The notes: generated from the letters alone by a model not told the origin. Positions 39,153-48,055 are shown, counted from the stretch's first letter. The stretch: DNA of 64,000 nucleotides from Aeromonas caviae (GCF_000819785.1 NZ_CDBK01000034.1:26404-90403), one strand, 5' to 3'. Numbers and translations: made by a program.

Positions 39153-40433
39153 TTGGACAGTATCTCAACGAGTACATTGCTGATTGTTCTCGTTATCTTG
39201 ATCCTTTTGTCAGCCTTCTTCTCCAGTTCCGAAACCGGTCTGATGTCGCTCAACCGCTACAAGCTGCGGCATCTGGCCCAGACCAAGCACAAGGCTGCCC
39301 GCCGGGTCGAGAAGCTGCTGGCCAGGCCGGACCGCCTGCTTGGCCTCATTCTCATCGGCAACAATCTGGTCAACATCCTGGCCTCCGCCATCGCGACCAT
39401 CGTCTGCATCCGGCTGTTCGGGGATCTCGGCGTCGCCATTGCCACCTTCGGGCTGACCCTGGTGGTACTGGTATTCGGGGAAGTCACCCCCAAGACGCTC
39501 GCGGCCATGTTTCCCGAGCGCATAGCCTACCCCGCCTCCTGGGTCCTCAAGGGGCTGATGGTGCCCTTCGCCCCCCTGGTCTGGCTCATCAACAGCATCA
39601 CCAACCTGTTGCTCAAGCTGCTGCGCCTCGAACACCGCAAGGATGACTCCCTCAACACCGAAGAGCTGCGCACCATCGTCAACGAGGCCGGCAGCCTCAT
39701 CCCCCAGCGCCATCAGGAGATGCTGATCAGCATTCTGGATCTCGACAAGATGACGGTGGAGAACATCATGGTCCCGCGCAGCGAGATCTCCGCCATCGAC
39801 ATCAATGACGACTGGAAGATCATACTGCGCCAGCTGGCCCACTGCGCCCACACCAAGATCCTGCTCTATCGCGACAACATCGATGACGTCGTCGGCTTCC
39901 TGCACTCACGGGACGCCCTGAGACTGGTCGCCCGGGATCAGTTCAGCAAGTCCAGCCTGCTGCGGGAAGTCGACCCCATCTATTTCATCCCCCAGGGGAC
40001 CCCCCTCAACGTGCAGTTGGCCAAGTTCCAGCGCAACAAGGAGCGAATTGGCCTTATCGTCGACGAATATGGCGATATTCAGGGGCTGATCACTCTGGAC
40101 GACATCCTGGAAGAGATTGTCGGTGACTTCACCACCTCCATGACACCGACCCCGAGTGACGAGATCCATCCCCAGCCGGACGGCTCCTTCCTGGTCGAAG
40201 GCTCCGCCAGCATCCGCGAGCTGAACAAGGAGATGGACTGGCACCTGCCCATGGACGGCCCACGGACCCTCAATGGCGCCATCCTGGAGTACCTTGAGGA
40301 GATCCCCCAACCCAACATCAGTGTCAGGCTGGCGGGCTACCCTATCGAGATTCTCGAAGTGGAGAACAACATGGTGAAGATGGCGAGGATCATGCCGCAC
40401 CTGTACCGGGACGATTCAGGGTACGAGGATTGA
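39153..40433 (+). CDS. corB: CNNM/CorB-family transporter (HlyC/CorC type)
   Basis: 426 aa. An N-terminal DUF21 membrane domain (about 1-190; FFSSSETGLMSLNRYKLRHLAQ and GEVTPKTLAA), a pair of CBS domains (about 205-330, VPRSEISAIDI and DEYGDIQGLITLDDILEEIVGD), and a C-terminal CorC/HlyC domain. The family supports Mg2+/Co2+ efflux or Mg2+ homeostasis. It starts with TTG, supported by AGGAG eight bases upstream. It is the ortholog of E. coli YfjD by order (ffh-ypjD-yfjD). Confidence 0.9.
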   Translation: MDSISTSTLLIVLVILILLSAFFSSSETGLMSLNRYKLRHLAQTKHKAARRVEKLLARPDRLLGLILIGNNLVNILASAIATIVCIRLFGDLGVAIATFGLTLVVLVFGEVTPKTLAAMFPERIAYPASWVLKGLMVPFAPLVWLINSITNLLLKLLRLEHRKDDSLNTEELRTIVNEAGSLIPQRHQEMLISILDLDKMTVENIMVPRSEISAIDINDDWKIILRQLAHCAHTKILLYRDNIDDVVGFLHSRDALRLVARDQFSKSSLLREVDPIYFIPQGTPLNVQLAKFQRNKERIGLIVDEYGDIQGLITLDDILEEIVGDFTTSMTPTPSDEIHPQPDGSFLVEGSASIRELNKEMDWHLPMDGPRTLNGAILEYLEEIPQPNISVRLAGYPIEILEVENNMVKMARIMPHLYRDDSGYED

Positions 40434-40463
40434 AAAAAGGCTGCCAATGGCAGCCTTTTTGTT
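40434..40463. terminator. bidirectional terminator (corB / nsrR)
   Basis: AAAAA, stem GGCTGCCA / TGGCAGCC and TTTTT directly between the corB stop and the nsrR stop. Confidence 0.9.
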
Positions 40464-40931
40464 TCACTCGCTCTCGTCATCCGGCTCCAGCACCAGAGTG
40501 GGGATGAGCTCACCGAACACCTGCTGCAACTCGTCACGGTTTGCCAGCAAATCCTGCAGCGTATAACCATCCATCACCGCGAGGAAGGCGTTCATCGCCT
40601 CCTTCAAGGCACTTTTGAGCAGACAGACGGAGACGATATGGCAGACCGGGGAGCTGCAGTCGATCCCATCCAGATTGCCTTCCAACGCCCGGATCACTTG
40701 CCCGATATTGATCTCTTCGGGGGAGCGCGCCATGCGGATGCCACCATTCTTGCCGCGTTGTGACTGCAGATAGCCCAGTTTTACCAACTGGTTCACCACC
40801 TTCACCATGTGGTTGCGGGATACGTCGTACAAGGCGGATACCTTGGCCACGCTCGACAGTTCCCCCTCCGGCAGGGTGGCCAGATAGAGCAGGGCTCTTA
40901 ATCCAAAATCGGTATAGCTCGTTAGTCTCAT
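40464..40931 (-). CDS. nsrR: nitric oxide-sensing repressor NsrR
   Basis: 155 aa from MRLTSYTDFGLRALLYLA (40931), the family start; the 16-codon extension upstream runs into the operator region. Rrf2-type winged helix, then the iron-sulphur ligands CSSPVC and HIVSVC (C-x4-C-x5-C), then a dimerisation helix. NO damages the cluster and relieves repression. It is divergent from hmp with both FNR and NsrR-like sites between, whereas in E. coli nsrR sits before rnr. Confidence 0.93.
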   Translation of the reverse strand: MRLTSYTDFGLRALLYLATLPEGELSSVAKVSALYDVSRNHMVKVVNQLVKLGYLQSQRGKNGGIRMARSPEEINIGQVIRALEGNLDGIDCSSPVCHIVSVCLLKSALKEAMNAFLAVMDGYTLQDLLANRDELQQVFGELIPTLVLEPDDESE

Positions 40932-40965
40932 AGTGCCTGTAGCGCCTAGCGCGAAGAATTGATGA

Positions 40966-40979
40966 TTGATCCAGATCAA
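40966..40979. promoter_or_regulatory. consensus FNR box between nsrR and hmp
   Basis: TTGATCCAGATCAA matches the FNR consensus TTGAT-N4-ATCAA in all ten defined positions. It lies 35 bp upstream of nsrR and 63 bp upstream of hmp, so it may tie this NO module to oxygen. Confidence 0.75.
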
Positions 40980-40992
40980 TTAAACATTTAGG

Positions 40993-41013
40993 ATGCAACT
41001 TAATAAGTGACAT
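40993..41013. promoter_or_regulatory. NsrR-like operator upstream of hmp
   Basis: A 21-bp imperfect palindrome: ATG-N2-ACTTA-N-TAAGT-N2-CAT, about 30 bp before the hmp start. The layout of two ATGYA-type half sites in inverted orientation matches published NsrR operators. Proximity to hmp suggests direct repression. Confidence 0.6.
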
Positions 41014-41042
41014 TCCAGATGTTCAATTAGAAAGGACCTCCT

Positions 41043-42236
41043 ATGTTAGACCAAGCAACCATCGCCGTCATCAAGAGCACCATTCCTTTGCTCGAATCGG
41101 CGGGCCCTGACCTCACACGGCACTTTTATCAGCGCATGTTCAGCCACAATCCCGAGTTGAAGGATCTCTTCAACCTGGCTCACCAGCGTAGCGGGGGACA
41201 GCCCTTGGCACTGTTCAGTGCGGTGGCGGCCTATGCCAGGAACATTGACAATCTGGGGGCCCTGGCCGGAGCCGTTGAACGCATCGCCCACAAACACACG
41301 GGTTTCCTGATCCAGCCGGAACAATATCACATTGTGGGTAGTCATCTCTTGGCCACGCTCAAAGAAATGGGTGGCAACGCTGTCACGGAGGAGGTCCTTA
41401 CCGCCTGGGGCAAGGCGTACGGTGTGCTGGCCGACATCTTTATCGGCCGGGAGGGCGAGCTCTACCGGGAGCAGGCAAGCCAGGAGGGGGGCTGGCAGGG
41501 TACCCGTTCCTTCATCATCAGGGAGAAGCGCCAGGAGAGCGAACTCGTCACCTCCTTCGTGCTGGCCCCCGTCGACGGCAAGCCCGTGCTGCGCTTCAAG
41601 CCGGGTCAATATCTCAGTATCAAGCTGGTTCATCCCGCCCTCGAGCATCAGGAGATCCGCCAGTACTCCCTCTCGGACGCCCCCAATGGCCGCGACTACC
41701 GCATCACCGTCAAGCGCGAACCCAGGGGGCAGGCCTCCAACCTGTTGCATGATCATCTTCACATCGGTGACACGGTCGACATCATGCCGCCGGCCGGCGA
41801 CTTCTTCCTGCAAGAGGAGACAGACACGCCCGTGGTGCTGATCTCCGCCGGGGTCGGCCTCACCCCCATGCTGAGCATGCTCAACCACTTGCTGGCCGAG
41901 GGCCCGGATATGGATATTCGCTGGCTTCACGCCTGCGAACACGGCGCCCACCACGCGTTCAGGGACGAGATCCGGGCAAAGAGCAGGCAACACGGGAAAC
42001 TGGAGAGCCGGATCTGGTATCGGGAGCCGGGGGAGCAGGATGTCAAAGGAGAGGATTACGACTTCAGCGGCACTCTGGCACTGGAGCAGGTCACCGACCT
42101 CATTCCGGCCGACGCCCACTACTATTTCTGCGGCCCTGTCCCGTTCATGAAGGCAGTCAAAGCTCAGTTGGAGAATGTGGGCGTGCCTGCCGGGCGGATG
42201 CACTACGAGGTCTTCGGCCCCCATCAGGACCTCTGA
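41043..42236 (+). CDS. hmp: flavohaemoglobin, nitric oxide dioxygenase
   Basis: 397 aa. The globin domain (about 1-138) has the proximal haem histidine in ERIAHKHTGF and a distal Tyr/Gln region in the N-terminal helices (LTRHFYQRMFSHNPELKDLF). The FAD-binding part has RQYSLSDAP and KREPRGQASNLLHDHL, and the NAD(P)H domain has [16 protein letters not shown] and YYFCGPVPFMKAV. It oxidises NO to nitrate with O2 and NAD(P)H. Shine-Dalgarno AAAGGA. Regulated by the sites at 40966-41013 (inference). Confidence 0.97.
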   Translation: MLDQATIAVIKSTIPLLESAGPDLTRHFYQRMFSHNPELKDLFNLAHQRSGGQPLALFSAVAAYARNIDNLGALAGAVERIAHKHTGFLIQPEQYHIVGSHLLATLKEMGGNAVTEEVLTAWGKAYGVLADIFIGREGELYREQASQEGGWQGTRSFIIREKRQESELVTSFVLAPVDGKPVLRFKPGQYLSIKLVHPALEHQEIRQYSLSDAPNGRDYRITVKREPRGQASNLLHDHLHIGDTVDIMPPAGDFFLQEETDTPVVLISAGVGLTPMLSMLNHLLAEGPDMDIRWLHACEHGAHHAFRDEIRAKSRQHGKLESRIWYREPGEQDVKGEDYDFSGTLALEQVTDLIPADAHYYFCGPVPFMKAVKAQLENVGVPAGRMHYEVFGPHQDL

Positions 42237-42260
42237 TCCCTCCCCTGACCGGGAAAATGC

Positions 42261-42294
42261 ACAAGGCCCACAAGCACAGCTTCGTGGGCCTTGT
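42261..42294. terminator. hairpin between hmp and motX
   Basis: An 11-bp stem ACAAGGCCCAC / GTGGGCCTTGT with a 12-base loop between convergent genes. It has only a short T-run, so termination strength is uncertain. Confidence 0.7.
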
Positions 42295-42318
42295 AATATC
42301 AAAGCGGACTATCAGGAC

Positions 42319-43188
42319 TCAGTGCATCGCCTTGGCACGGGCGATGGCATTGGCGGGCATCCGGTTGCCGAGCCGGCTGAGCAGGCTCGCCGCCTTCTGG
42401 TGCATGGCCCTGTCACCGATGACGGCGCCGTGCAGCCAGTGATACGCCTCCTCGTAATCCAGCGGACTCCCCATGCCCTGCAGCAACATCTCCACCCACT
42501 CCATCTGTGCCCGCAAGAAGCCGAGGCTCGCGGCTTCCCGCATCAGGGTCTCGGCCCGCACCAGATCCTTCTGAACCAGGATCCCCTTCCAGTAATAGCG
42601 GCCAAGCTGTTCCAGCGCCGGCGCCAGCCCCTGGTTGGCGGCCTCCCACATGTACTGCACTCCGATCTGGGCATCCGGCTTGGTGCAAACCCCCCACGCC
42701 AGCATGTCCCCCCAGAGGAACTGATAGGCAGGGATCTTCATCACCGAGGCCCGCGCCTCGATATCCTGGGTGAGCTGGCACCTGTCCTGCTTCACCCTGG
42801 CCAGATGGCGTCCCTGCTCTATCCAGTTGAGCAGTTCGTCCTGGCGATAGAGCGGCACGGCCTGCAACTCTCCCGTAGCAGCGGATGCCTGCGTCGTCGC
42901 CCTGGGCAGCGGCGCAGCTGCCGGTGCGGACGGTACAGGTGCGGATGCGGATGGCGCCTGGGCTGGCGCTGCTGACACAGAGAGGGATGGCGTGGCGACA
43001 GAAGAGGCTGGCGTCAGGGCTGGCTGGGCCGATGATGAGGCCGGTGACAAGAGTGCAAACGCCGCGGATGGCGGCGCGGCAGCAACCGCCACCGCCTGGG
43101 TGGGCGCGGCGGCCGAGGTGGGCTCCGCCCCCTGCAAGGGGAAGCTGCACACACCGATAATGGCGATGAGGGTTCTTGGTTTCATCAT
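42319..43188 (-). CDS. motX: polar flagellar T-ring protein MotX
   Basis: 289 aa from ATG 43188 (GGAG six bases upstream), with a signal peptide (MMKPRTLIAIIGVCSFPLQG, cut near residue 20). Residues 21-106 are an Ala/Pro/Ser/Thr-rich low-complexity linker. The rest is the MotX core with Sel1-like repeats (AVPLYRQDELLNWIEQGRHL, LTQDIEARASVMKIPAYQFL, ALEQLGRYYWKGILVQKD). MotX with MotY forms the periplasmic T ring that anchors the Na+ stator PomAB at the polar motor. Vibrio MotX lacks the long linker. Confidence 0.88.
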   Translation of the reverse strand: MMKPRTLIAIIGVCSFPLQGAEPTSAAAPTQAVAVAAAPPSAAFALLSPASSSAQPALTPASSVATPSLSVSAAPAQAPSASAPVPSAPAAAPLPRATTQASAATGELQAVPLYRQDELLNWIEQGRHLARVKQDRCQLTQDIEARASVMKIPAYQFLWGDMLAWGVCTKPDAQIGVQYMWEAANQGLAPALEQLGRYYWKGILVQKDLVRAETLMREAASLGFLRAQMEWVEMLLQGMGSPLDYEEAYHWLHGAVIGDRAMHQKAASLLSRLGNRMPANAIARAKAMH

Positions 43189-43265
43189 AGGGATCTCCTG
43201 CTGCCTTCTGTTATCGGCAGCCAGGGCCATCTCCTTAGCCCGCTACACCCAACCCCGAAAATGAC

Positions 43266-43289
43266 AAAGGGGAGCCTGGGCTCCCCTTG
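43266..43289 (-). terminator. intrinsic terminator of mdh
   Basis: Minus-strand stem AAGGGGAGCC / GGCTCCCCTT right after the mdh stop, followed by a T-containing tail. Confidence 0.75.
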
Positions 43290-43305
43290 CGATCGACGTA
43301 GAGAC

Positions 43306-44241
43306 TTACTTGACGAAGTCGACGCCCAGCTGGATGTCAGCCTTCAGGGTGGCCAGCATGCTGTCCATCGCTTCCTGCTCGAAGGCGCTCAGCTTGCCGT
43401 AGTCCAGCACGGTTTCGACACCGTTCTTGCCGAGCAGCACCGGCTGCGCGAAGAAGGTGGCGTGCTCACCGTTGCCTTCCACATAGGCACACTCGATGAC
43501 GTTGGCTTCCCCTTGCAGACCCTTGATGAGCGACAGACCGAAACGGCAGGCTGCCTGACCCATGGAGAGAGTGGCAGAACCGCCACCGGCCTTGGCTTCC
43601 ACCACTTCGGTACCGGCATTTTGGATTCGCTTGGTCATGGCGGCGACTTCTTCAGCAGTGAAAGACGCGCCTTCAACCTGGGAGAGCAGCGGCAGAATGG
43701 TCACGCCACTGTGGCCGCCGATGACGTTGACACGCACCTTGTCGACGTTCAGCCCCTTGGCTTCGGCCACGAAGGTCTCGCCACGGATCACATCCAGGGT
43801 GGTCACGCCGAACAGACGACGCTTGTCATAGACACCGGCTTTCTTCAGCACTTCGGCGGCGATGGCGACCGTGGTATTGACCGGGTTGGTGATGATGCCG
43901 ATCAGTGCTTTCGGGCAGGAAGCGGCGCACTTTTCCACCAGGTTCTTGACGATCCCGGCGTTGATGTTGAACAGGTCGGAACGGTCCATGCCGGGCTTGC
44001 GCGCCACGCCGGCAGAGATCAGCACGACATCGGCGCCGACCAGAGCCGGGCTCGGATCTTCACCGCAGAAACCTTTTACTTTCACGTCAGTCGGGATGTG
44101 GCTCAGGTCCGCCGCCACGCCCGGAGTGACCGGGGCAATGTCATACAGGCTCAGTTCGGAACCGGCAGGCAGGCGGTTTTTCAACAGCAGAGCGAGGGCT
44201 TGGCCGATGCCACCGGCGGCACCCAGAACGGCAACTTTCAT
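43306..44241 (-). CDS. mdh: malate dehydrogenase
   Basis: 311 aa from ATG 44241 ([20 protein letters not shown]), the E. coli start; four extra codons are open upstream. NAD-dependent TCA-cycle enzyme. NAD-binding GAAGGIGQ, the catalytic His in [26 protein letters not shown] and Asp/Arg pairs (GMDRSDL) are present. In E. coli mdh is adjacent to argR; here the art operon separates them. Confidence 0.97.
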   Translation of the reverse strand: MKVAVLGAAGGIGQALALLLKNRLPAGSELSLYDIAPVTPGVAADLSHIPTDVKVKGFCGEDPSPALVGADVVLISAGVARKPGMDRSDLFNINAGIVKNLVEKCAASCPKALIGIITNPVNTTVAIAAEVLKKAGVYDKRRLFGVTTLDVIRGETFVAEAKGLNVDKVRVNVIGGHSGVTILPLLSQVEGASFTAEEVAAMTKRIQNAGTEVVEAKAGGGSATLSMGQAACRFGLSLIKGLQGEANVIECAYVEGNGEHATFFAQPVLLGKNGVETVLDYGKLSAFEQEAMDSMLATLKADIQLGVDFVK

Positions 44242-44431
44242 GATCAACTCCATGTCTAAGCGTAGGTTTAAGGTTGTTTCTAGTTGGGTTAATGCTGATT
44301 CTTATTGTGCGCCTCACCTTAAAGGATCCCCTCCTAAAAAACAATCTGATAACAGTTGTAATCACGGGTTCTGTGAGCCAGGGAACAAGCGGCGATGAAA
44401 GCGGAGAGGAATATGCGATAAATGAGAGGAA

Positions 44432-44455
44432 AGACACAGATTTCCTGTGTCCTCC
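44432..44455 (-). terminator. probable terminator of artPIQM
   Basis: Minus-strand stem GACACAGG/CTGTGTC followed by TTTCC. About 30 bp past artM. The 242-bp artM-mdh interval otherwise holds the mdh promoter region and no gene. Confidence 0.6.
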
Positions 44456-44483
44456 TCACCATTAAGAGGTAAATGTGACTGCT

Positions 44484-45146
44484 TCAGGACTGGAAAGCCA
44501 GTGCCCGACGCTCACACCAGCGGAAACCAATTGTTAACAATCCATTCATGGTCAGATAGAGCGCTCCGGCCACGGTGAACACCGCCAGAGTGTCATAGGT
44601 CTGGGCATTGAGACGCTGGGCCAGCCCCATGATGTCCATGATGGTAATGGTGCTCGCGAGCGAACTCCCCTTGAGCACCAGGATCACCTCGTTGGAATAG
44701 GCGGGCACCAGCCGACGGGCGGCATGGCGGGTCTTCATCCAGAGGGTCTGTCCGGCCGAGAAGCCGAGCGCACGGCAGGCCTCCACTTCACCGGCGGGGA
44801 TGGCGTCGAGCGCCCCCTTGAACAACCGGGTGGAGTAGGCTGCTGTATTGAAACCGAGCGCCAGCACGGCGCAGAACCAGGGTTGCTTGAGCAGCGGCCA
44901 GAGCGGCCCCGCCTTGAGCCATTCAAACTGGCCAGGCCCGTAGTAAATGAGAAAGATCTGGATGAGCAGCGGCGTACCGGTAAAGACCAGTACCCAGAGC
45001 TGCACCAGCTGGGTCGCCACCGGAATGCGACGCTCCAGCACCCAGGTCATGCCGGCCGCCATCAGCACGCCCAGCAACAAGCTGAACGCGGTGAGCTGCA
45101 GGGTGATCGCCAGCCCTCCCAGCAGGGTCATCAGGTAATCCTGCAT
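44484..45146 (-). CDS. artM: arginine ABC transporter permease ArtM
   Basis: 220-aa polar amino-acid permease with four to five membrane helices. The EAA loop is seen in GEVEACRALGFSAGQTLWMKTRHAARRLVPAY. Pairs with ArtQ. It begins 2 bp after artQ, last gene of artPIQM. Confidence 0.92.
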   Translation of the reverse strand: MQDYLMTLLGGLAITLQLTAFSLLLGVLMAAGMTWVLERRIPVATQLVQLWVLVFTGTPLLIQIFLIYYGPGQFEWLKAGPLWPLLKQPWFCAVLALGFNTAAYSTRLFKGALDAIPAGEVEACRALGFSAGQTLWMKTRHAARRLVPAYSNEVILVLKGSSLASTITIMDIMGLAQRLNAQTYDTLAVFTVAGALYLTMNGLLTIGFRWCERRALAFQS

Positions 45147-45148
45147 GG

Positions 45149-45799
45149 TCAGCCTCCGTAACGGCGGGTATAGCGGGACGCCTGCTTCAAGCCGAATTCA
45201 CTCACCAGACTGATGGCCAGATAGATGAGGGCGGCAGCGGCGTACCAGGTGAAGGGTTGATAGGTGCTGGCCGACGCCATCTGTGCCTGACGCATCATCT
45301 CGTTCACCCCGATGAGGGAGACCAGGGCGGTGTCTTTCAGCAGCACCAGCCACTGGTTGCCGAGCCCGGGCAGGGCGTGACGCCAGGCCTGGGGCAGCAC
45401 GATGCGAAAGAAGGTGTGCCCCTTGCCCAGGCCGAGCGCCTGCGCCGCCAGCCGCTGCCCAGGGGGCACCGCATTGAGGGCGGCACGCAGGGTCTGGGTG
45501 GCGTAGCTCGCAAACAGCAGGGAGAGCGCCAGCACACCGCAGGCGAACGGGCTGAACTCCACATACTCCCCGGTGATGAGGAACAGCACCTGGGTCGAGC
45601 CGAAGTAGATGAAGAGCACCACCAGCAACTCGGGCAGACCACGGATCAAGGTGGTCAGGGTGGCCACGGGCCACACCAACGCACGCTGCTTGCTCAACTC
45701 AGCCGCACTGAATGCCAGTGCCAGCACCATGCCACCGACCAGGGATGCCAGGGCCAGCCCGAGGGTCATCCAGGCTGCATCCAACAACAGGCTCAACAT
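45149..45799 (-). CDS. artQ: arginine ABC transporter permease ArtQ
   Basis: 216-aa permease partner of ArtM (EAA loop PPGQRLAAQALGLGKGHTFFRIVLPQAWRHALP). His/Glu/Gln/Arg/Opine (HisM) family. Located between artI and artM with 2-3-bp gaps, implying translational coupling. Confidence 0.92.
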   Translation of the reverse strand: MLSLLLDAAWMTLGLALASLVGGMVLALAFSAAELSKQRALVWPVATLTTLIRGLPELLVVLFIYFGSTQVLFLITGEYVEFSPFACGVLALSLLFASYATQTLRAALNAVPPGQRLAAQALGLGKGHTFFRIVLPQAWRHALPGLGNQWLVLLKDTALVSLIGVNEMMRQAQMASASTYQPFTWYAAAALIYLAISLVSEFGLKQASRYTRRYGG

Positions 45800-45802
45800 G
45801 GC

Positions 45803-46540
45803 TTACTGCGCGAAGTACTTGTCATAGATCTTCTGATAGGTGCCGTTGGCCTTGATCTCGGCCAGCCCCTTGTTCAGCTGGGTCAGCAGCTCCTGGTTGC
45901 CCTTGGCCACCGCGATGCCAAAACCGGTACCGAAGTACTTGGCGTCGGTCACCGGGGTACCCACCACGGCGTATTCCTTGTGCTGCTTGAGCCAGTCGGC
46001 GGCCACCGCCGTATCGGCAAACACGCCGTCAGTGCGGCCATTCATCATGTCGAGGAAGGCGCTCTGGTAGCTGGCGTAGGGCACGGTCAACAGACCCTTG
46101 CTCACCCAGTTGTCCACCAGATAGGACTGGTGGGAGGTGCCGTTCTGCACGCCGACGGTCTTGTCCACCAGATCGTCCGGCCCCTTGAAGGTCTCTTTCT
46201 TGGCGACGAACACCGCGGAGTTCTCGTAATAGATGTCGGAGAAGTCGACCTGGGCGGCCCGCTCCGGCGTCACGTCCATGGCGGCGATGACGGCATCATA
46301 GCGACGGAACTTGAGGCTGGGGATCAGGCTGTCGAAGGCCTGGTTGTGGAAGCTGCACTCCAGCTTGGCCTGCTCGCAAACCGCGCGGGCCAGATCGATG
46401 TCAAACCCCTGGAACTCGTTCTTGTCATTCAGGTATTCGAACGGCGCATAGGTTGCCTCGGTGGCGAACTTGATCTCTTTGGCCAGCACAGAAGTGCTCA
46501 GCAGACCCATGGCGGCGATCAGCAACAGACTCTTTTTCAT
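45803..46540 (-). CDS. artI: arginine-binding periplasmic protein
   Basis: 245-aa solute-binding protein with signal peptide MKKSLLLIAAMGLLSTSVLA. Family hallmarks: FATEATYAPFEYLND, FDIDLARAVCEQAKLEC, AVIAAMDVTPERAAQVDFSDIYYENS and GVQNGTSH. It delivers arginine (or related basic amino acids) to ArtQM. Identification as ArtI rather than ArtJ is by operon position. Confidence 0.9.
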   Translation of the reverse strand: MKKSLLLIAAMGLLSTSVLAKEIKFATEATYAPFEYLNDKNEFQGFDIDLARAVCEQAKLECSFHNQAFDSLIPSLKFRRYDAVIAAMDVTPERAAQVDFSDIYYENSAVFVAKKETFKGPDDLVDKTVGVQNGTSHQSYLVDNWVSKGLLTVPYASYQSAFLDMMNGRTDGVFADTAVAADWLKQHKEYAVVGTPVTDAKYFGTGFGIAVAKGNQELLTQLNKGLAEIKANGTYQKIYDKYFAQ

Positions 46541-46564
46541 GACAGCTTCCTTATCGACTCAATA

Positions 46565-47305
46565 TCAATGCATCAAGAATTCGGCAAACCGGCTGGTTTG
46601 CGGGGACTGGAAGATGGCGGCGGTGCCGGATTCGATGATCCGCCCCTTCTCCAGATAGATCACCTGACTGGCCACCTTGCGGGCGAACTCCACCTCGTGG
46701 GTCACCACCACCTGGGTGATGCCGGTCTGGCTCAGGGTGCGGATGATCTCCGCCACCTCTTTGGTAATTTCGGGGTCCAGGGCAGCCGTCGGTTCGTCAA
46801 ACAGCAGCACCTGGGGATCCATCATCAGGGTCCGGGCAATGGCGACCCGCTGCTGCTGGCCACCGGAAAGCCGTGCGGGCCAGGCGTCCCGCTTGTCGGC
46901 CAGTTGCAGCTGGGCCAGCAGATAGGCCCCTTTCTCGATGGCCGCCTCGCGGCTCATGCCGAGCACCTTGACGGGCGCTTCAATCAAATTCTCCATCACG
47001 GTGAGGTGCGGCCACAGATTGTACTGCTGGAACACCATGCCCACCTTGCGGCGCAGCGCCTGTGCCTGGCGGTTGAATTCGGCAGTAGAGAGGCTGGACG
47101 GGAAAGAAAATTCACTGTCTGCGATGCGCAACACACCGGCATCCGGCGTGTCCAGCAAGTTCATCATGCGCAGCAGAGAGCTCTTGCCTGCCCCGCTCGG
47201 GCCCAGCAATACCAAGGTCTCGCCGGGAGCAGTCCGAAAGCTCACCTGCTGCAGTACCGGCACCTTGTGCCAGGATTTTTCGATGCCGATTAATTCGATA
47301 CCCAT
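46565..47305 (-). CDS. artP: arginine ABC transporter ATPase ArtP
   Basis: 246 aa from MGIELIGIEKSW (47305; a TTG three codons upstream is possible). Walker A GPSGAGKSSLLRMM, signature LSGGQQQRVAIART and Walker B VLLFDEPTAALD. First gene of artPIQM, facing the ARG-box region it shares with argR. Confidence 0.93.
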   Translation of the reverse strand: MGIELIGIEKSWHKVPVLQQVSFRTAPGETLVLLGPSGAGKSSLLRMMNLLDTPDAGVLRIADSEFSFPSSLSTAEFNRQAQALRRKVGMVFQQYNLWPHLTVMENLIEAPVKVLGMSREAAIEKGAYLLAQLQLADKRDAWPARLSGGQQQRVAIARTLMMDPQVLLFDEPTAALDPEITKEVAEIIRTLSQTGITQVVVTHEVEFARKVASQVIYLEKGRIIESGTAAIFQSPQTSRFAEFLMH

Positions 47306-47313
47306 ACAGCCCA

Positions 47314-47331
47314 ATTGAATAAGTTTTCAAA
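47314..47331. promoter_or_regulatory. ARG box 1 (ArgR operator)
   Basis: ATTGAATAAGTTTTCAAA: TGAAT plus a 4-base gap and TTTCA fits the ARG-box pattern TGAAT-W4-ATTCA in 9 of 10 core positions. It sits immediately before artP, so it is well placed to repress the art operon. Confidence 0.65.
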
Positions 47332-47376
47332 ATTTCGTCCTGATTCTAGCGCCAGCATAAGTTGATGCAAGCTATA

Positions 47377-47394
47377 TTTGAATCAATATGCAGA
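47377..47394. promoter_or_regulatory. ARG box 2 (ArgR operator)
   Basis: TTTGAATCAATATGCAGA: TGAAT-CAAT-ATGCA, 9 of 10 core matches to the ARG box. Located midway in the argR-artP divergent region, 112 bp before argR. A weaker half site (TGAAT near 47427) may extend the operator. Confidence 0.6.
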
Positions 47395-47505
47395 ACAAGC
47401 GCCGCTTCCTTGCCAAAACAGGCATATGAATGCAAAATAGCAGCGCTGTTCGTATCTGCCGCCTGAGCGTGACAGGCGGTCACTCCCCTCATTCGTGAGT
47501 CCAAG

Positions 47506-47976
47506 ATGAAACATAACGACAAGCAAGAAAAACTGGCCAAGGCCTTTAAAGCCTTGCTGAAAGAGGAGCGTTTCGGCTCCCAGGCAGAGATAGTGACTGC
47601 CCTGCAAGAGATGGGCTTCGAGAACATCAACCAATCCAAGGTCTCGCGCATGCTGAGCCGCTTCGGCGCCGTTCGCACCCGCAATGCCAAGATGGAGATG
47701 GTCTACTGTCTGCCGGTGGAACTGGGCGTGCCCACCACCTCCAGCCCCCTCAAGAACCTGGTGCTGGATGTCGACCACAACGGCGCTCTGGTGGTGATCC
47801 ACACCAGCCCCGGCGCAGCTCAGCTGATCGCCCGCCTGCTTGACTCCCTCGGCAAGGCCGAAGGGATCCTCGGCACCATCGCCGGTGATGACACCATCTT
47901 CATCACGCCGACCAGCGATACCGACATCGAGGAGCTCTACCTCTCCGCCCTCGAGCTGTTCGAGCAGACGCCCTGA
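47506..47976 (+). CDS. argR: arginine repressor ArgR
   Basis: 156-aa hexameric repressor. N-terminal winged helix ([41 protein letters not shown]) and a C-terminal oligomerisation/arginine-binding core ([26 protein letters not shown]). Arginine triggers repression of biosynthesis and transport genes. ARG boxes lie in its own upstream region, so autoregulation together with art control is likely. Confidence 0.95.
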   Translation: MKHNDKQEKLAKAFKALLKEERFGSQAEIVTALQEMGFENINQSKVSRMLSRFGAVRTRNAKMEMVYCLPVELGVPTTSSPLKNLVLDVDHNGALVVIHTSPGAAQLIARLLDSLGKAEGILGTIAGDDTIFITPTSDTDIEELYLSALELFEQTP

Positions 47977-48001
47977 TCCGGTCGCCTTGGGCGATCCGCA
48001 C

Positions 48002-48034
48002 AAAAATCCCGGCCTTGGCCGGGATTTTTTGTTT
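48002..48034. terminator. bidirectional terminator (argR / Dyp peroxidase)
   Basis: AAAAA, stem TCCCGGCC / GGCCGGGA and TTTTTT, between convergent genes. Confidence 0.92.
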
Positions 48035-48055
48035 TGAGCAGTCGGCAGGCCGGGC

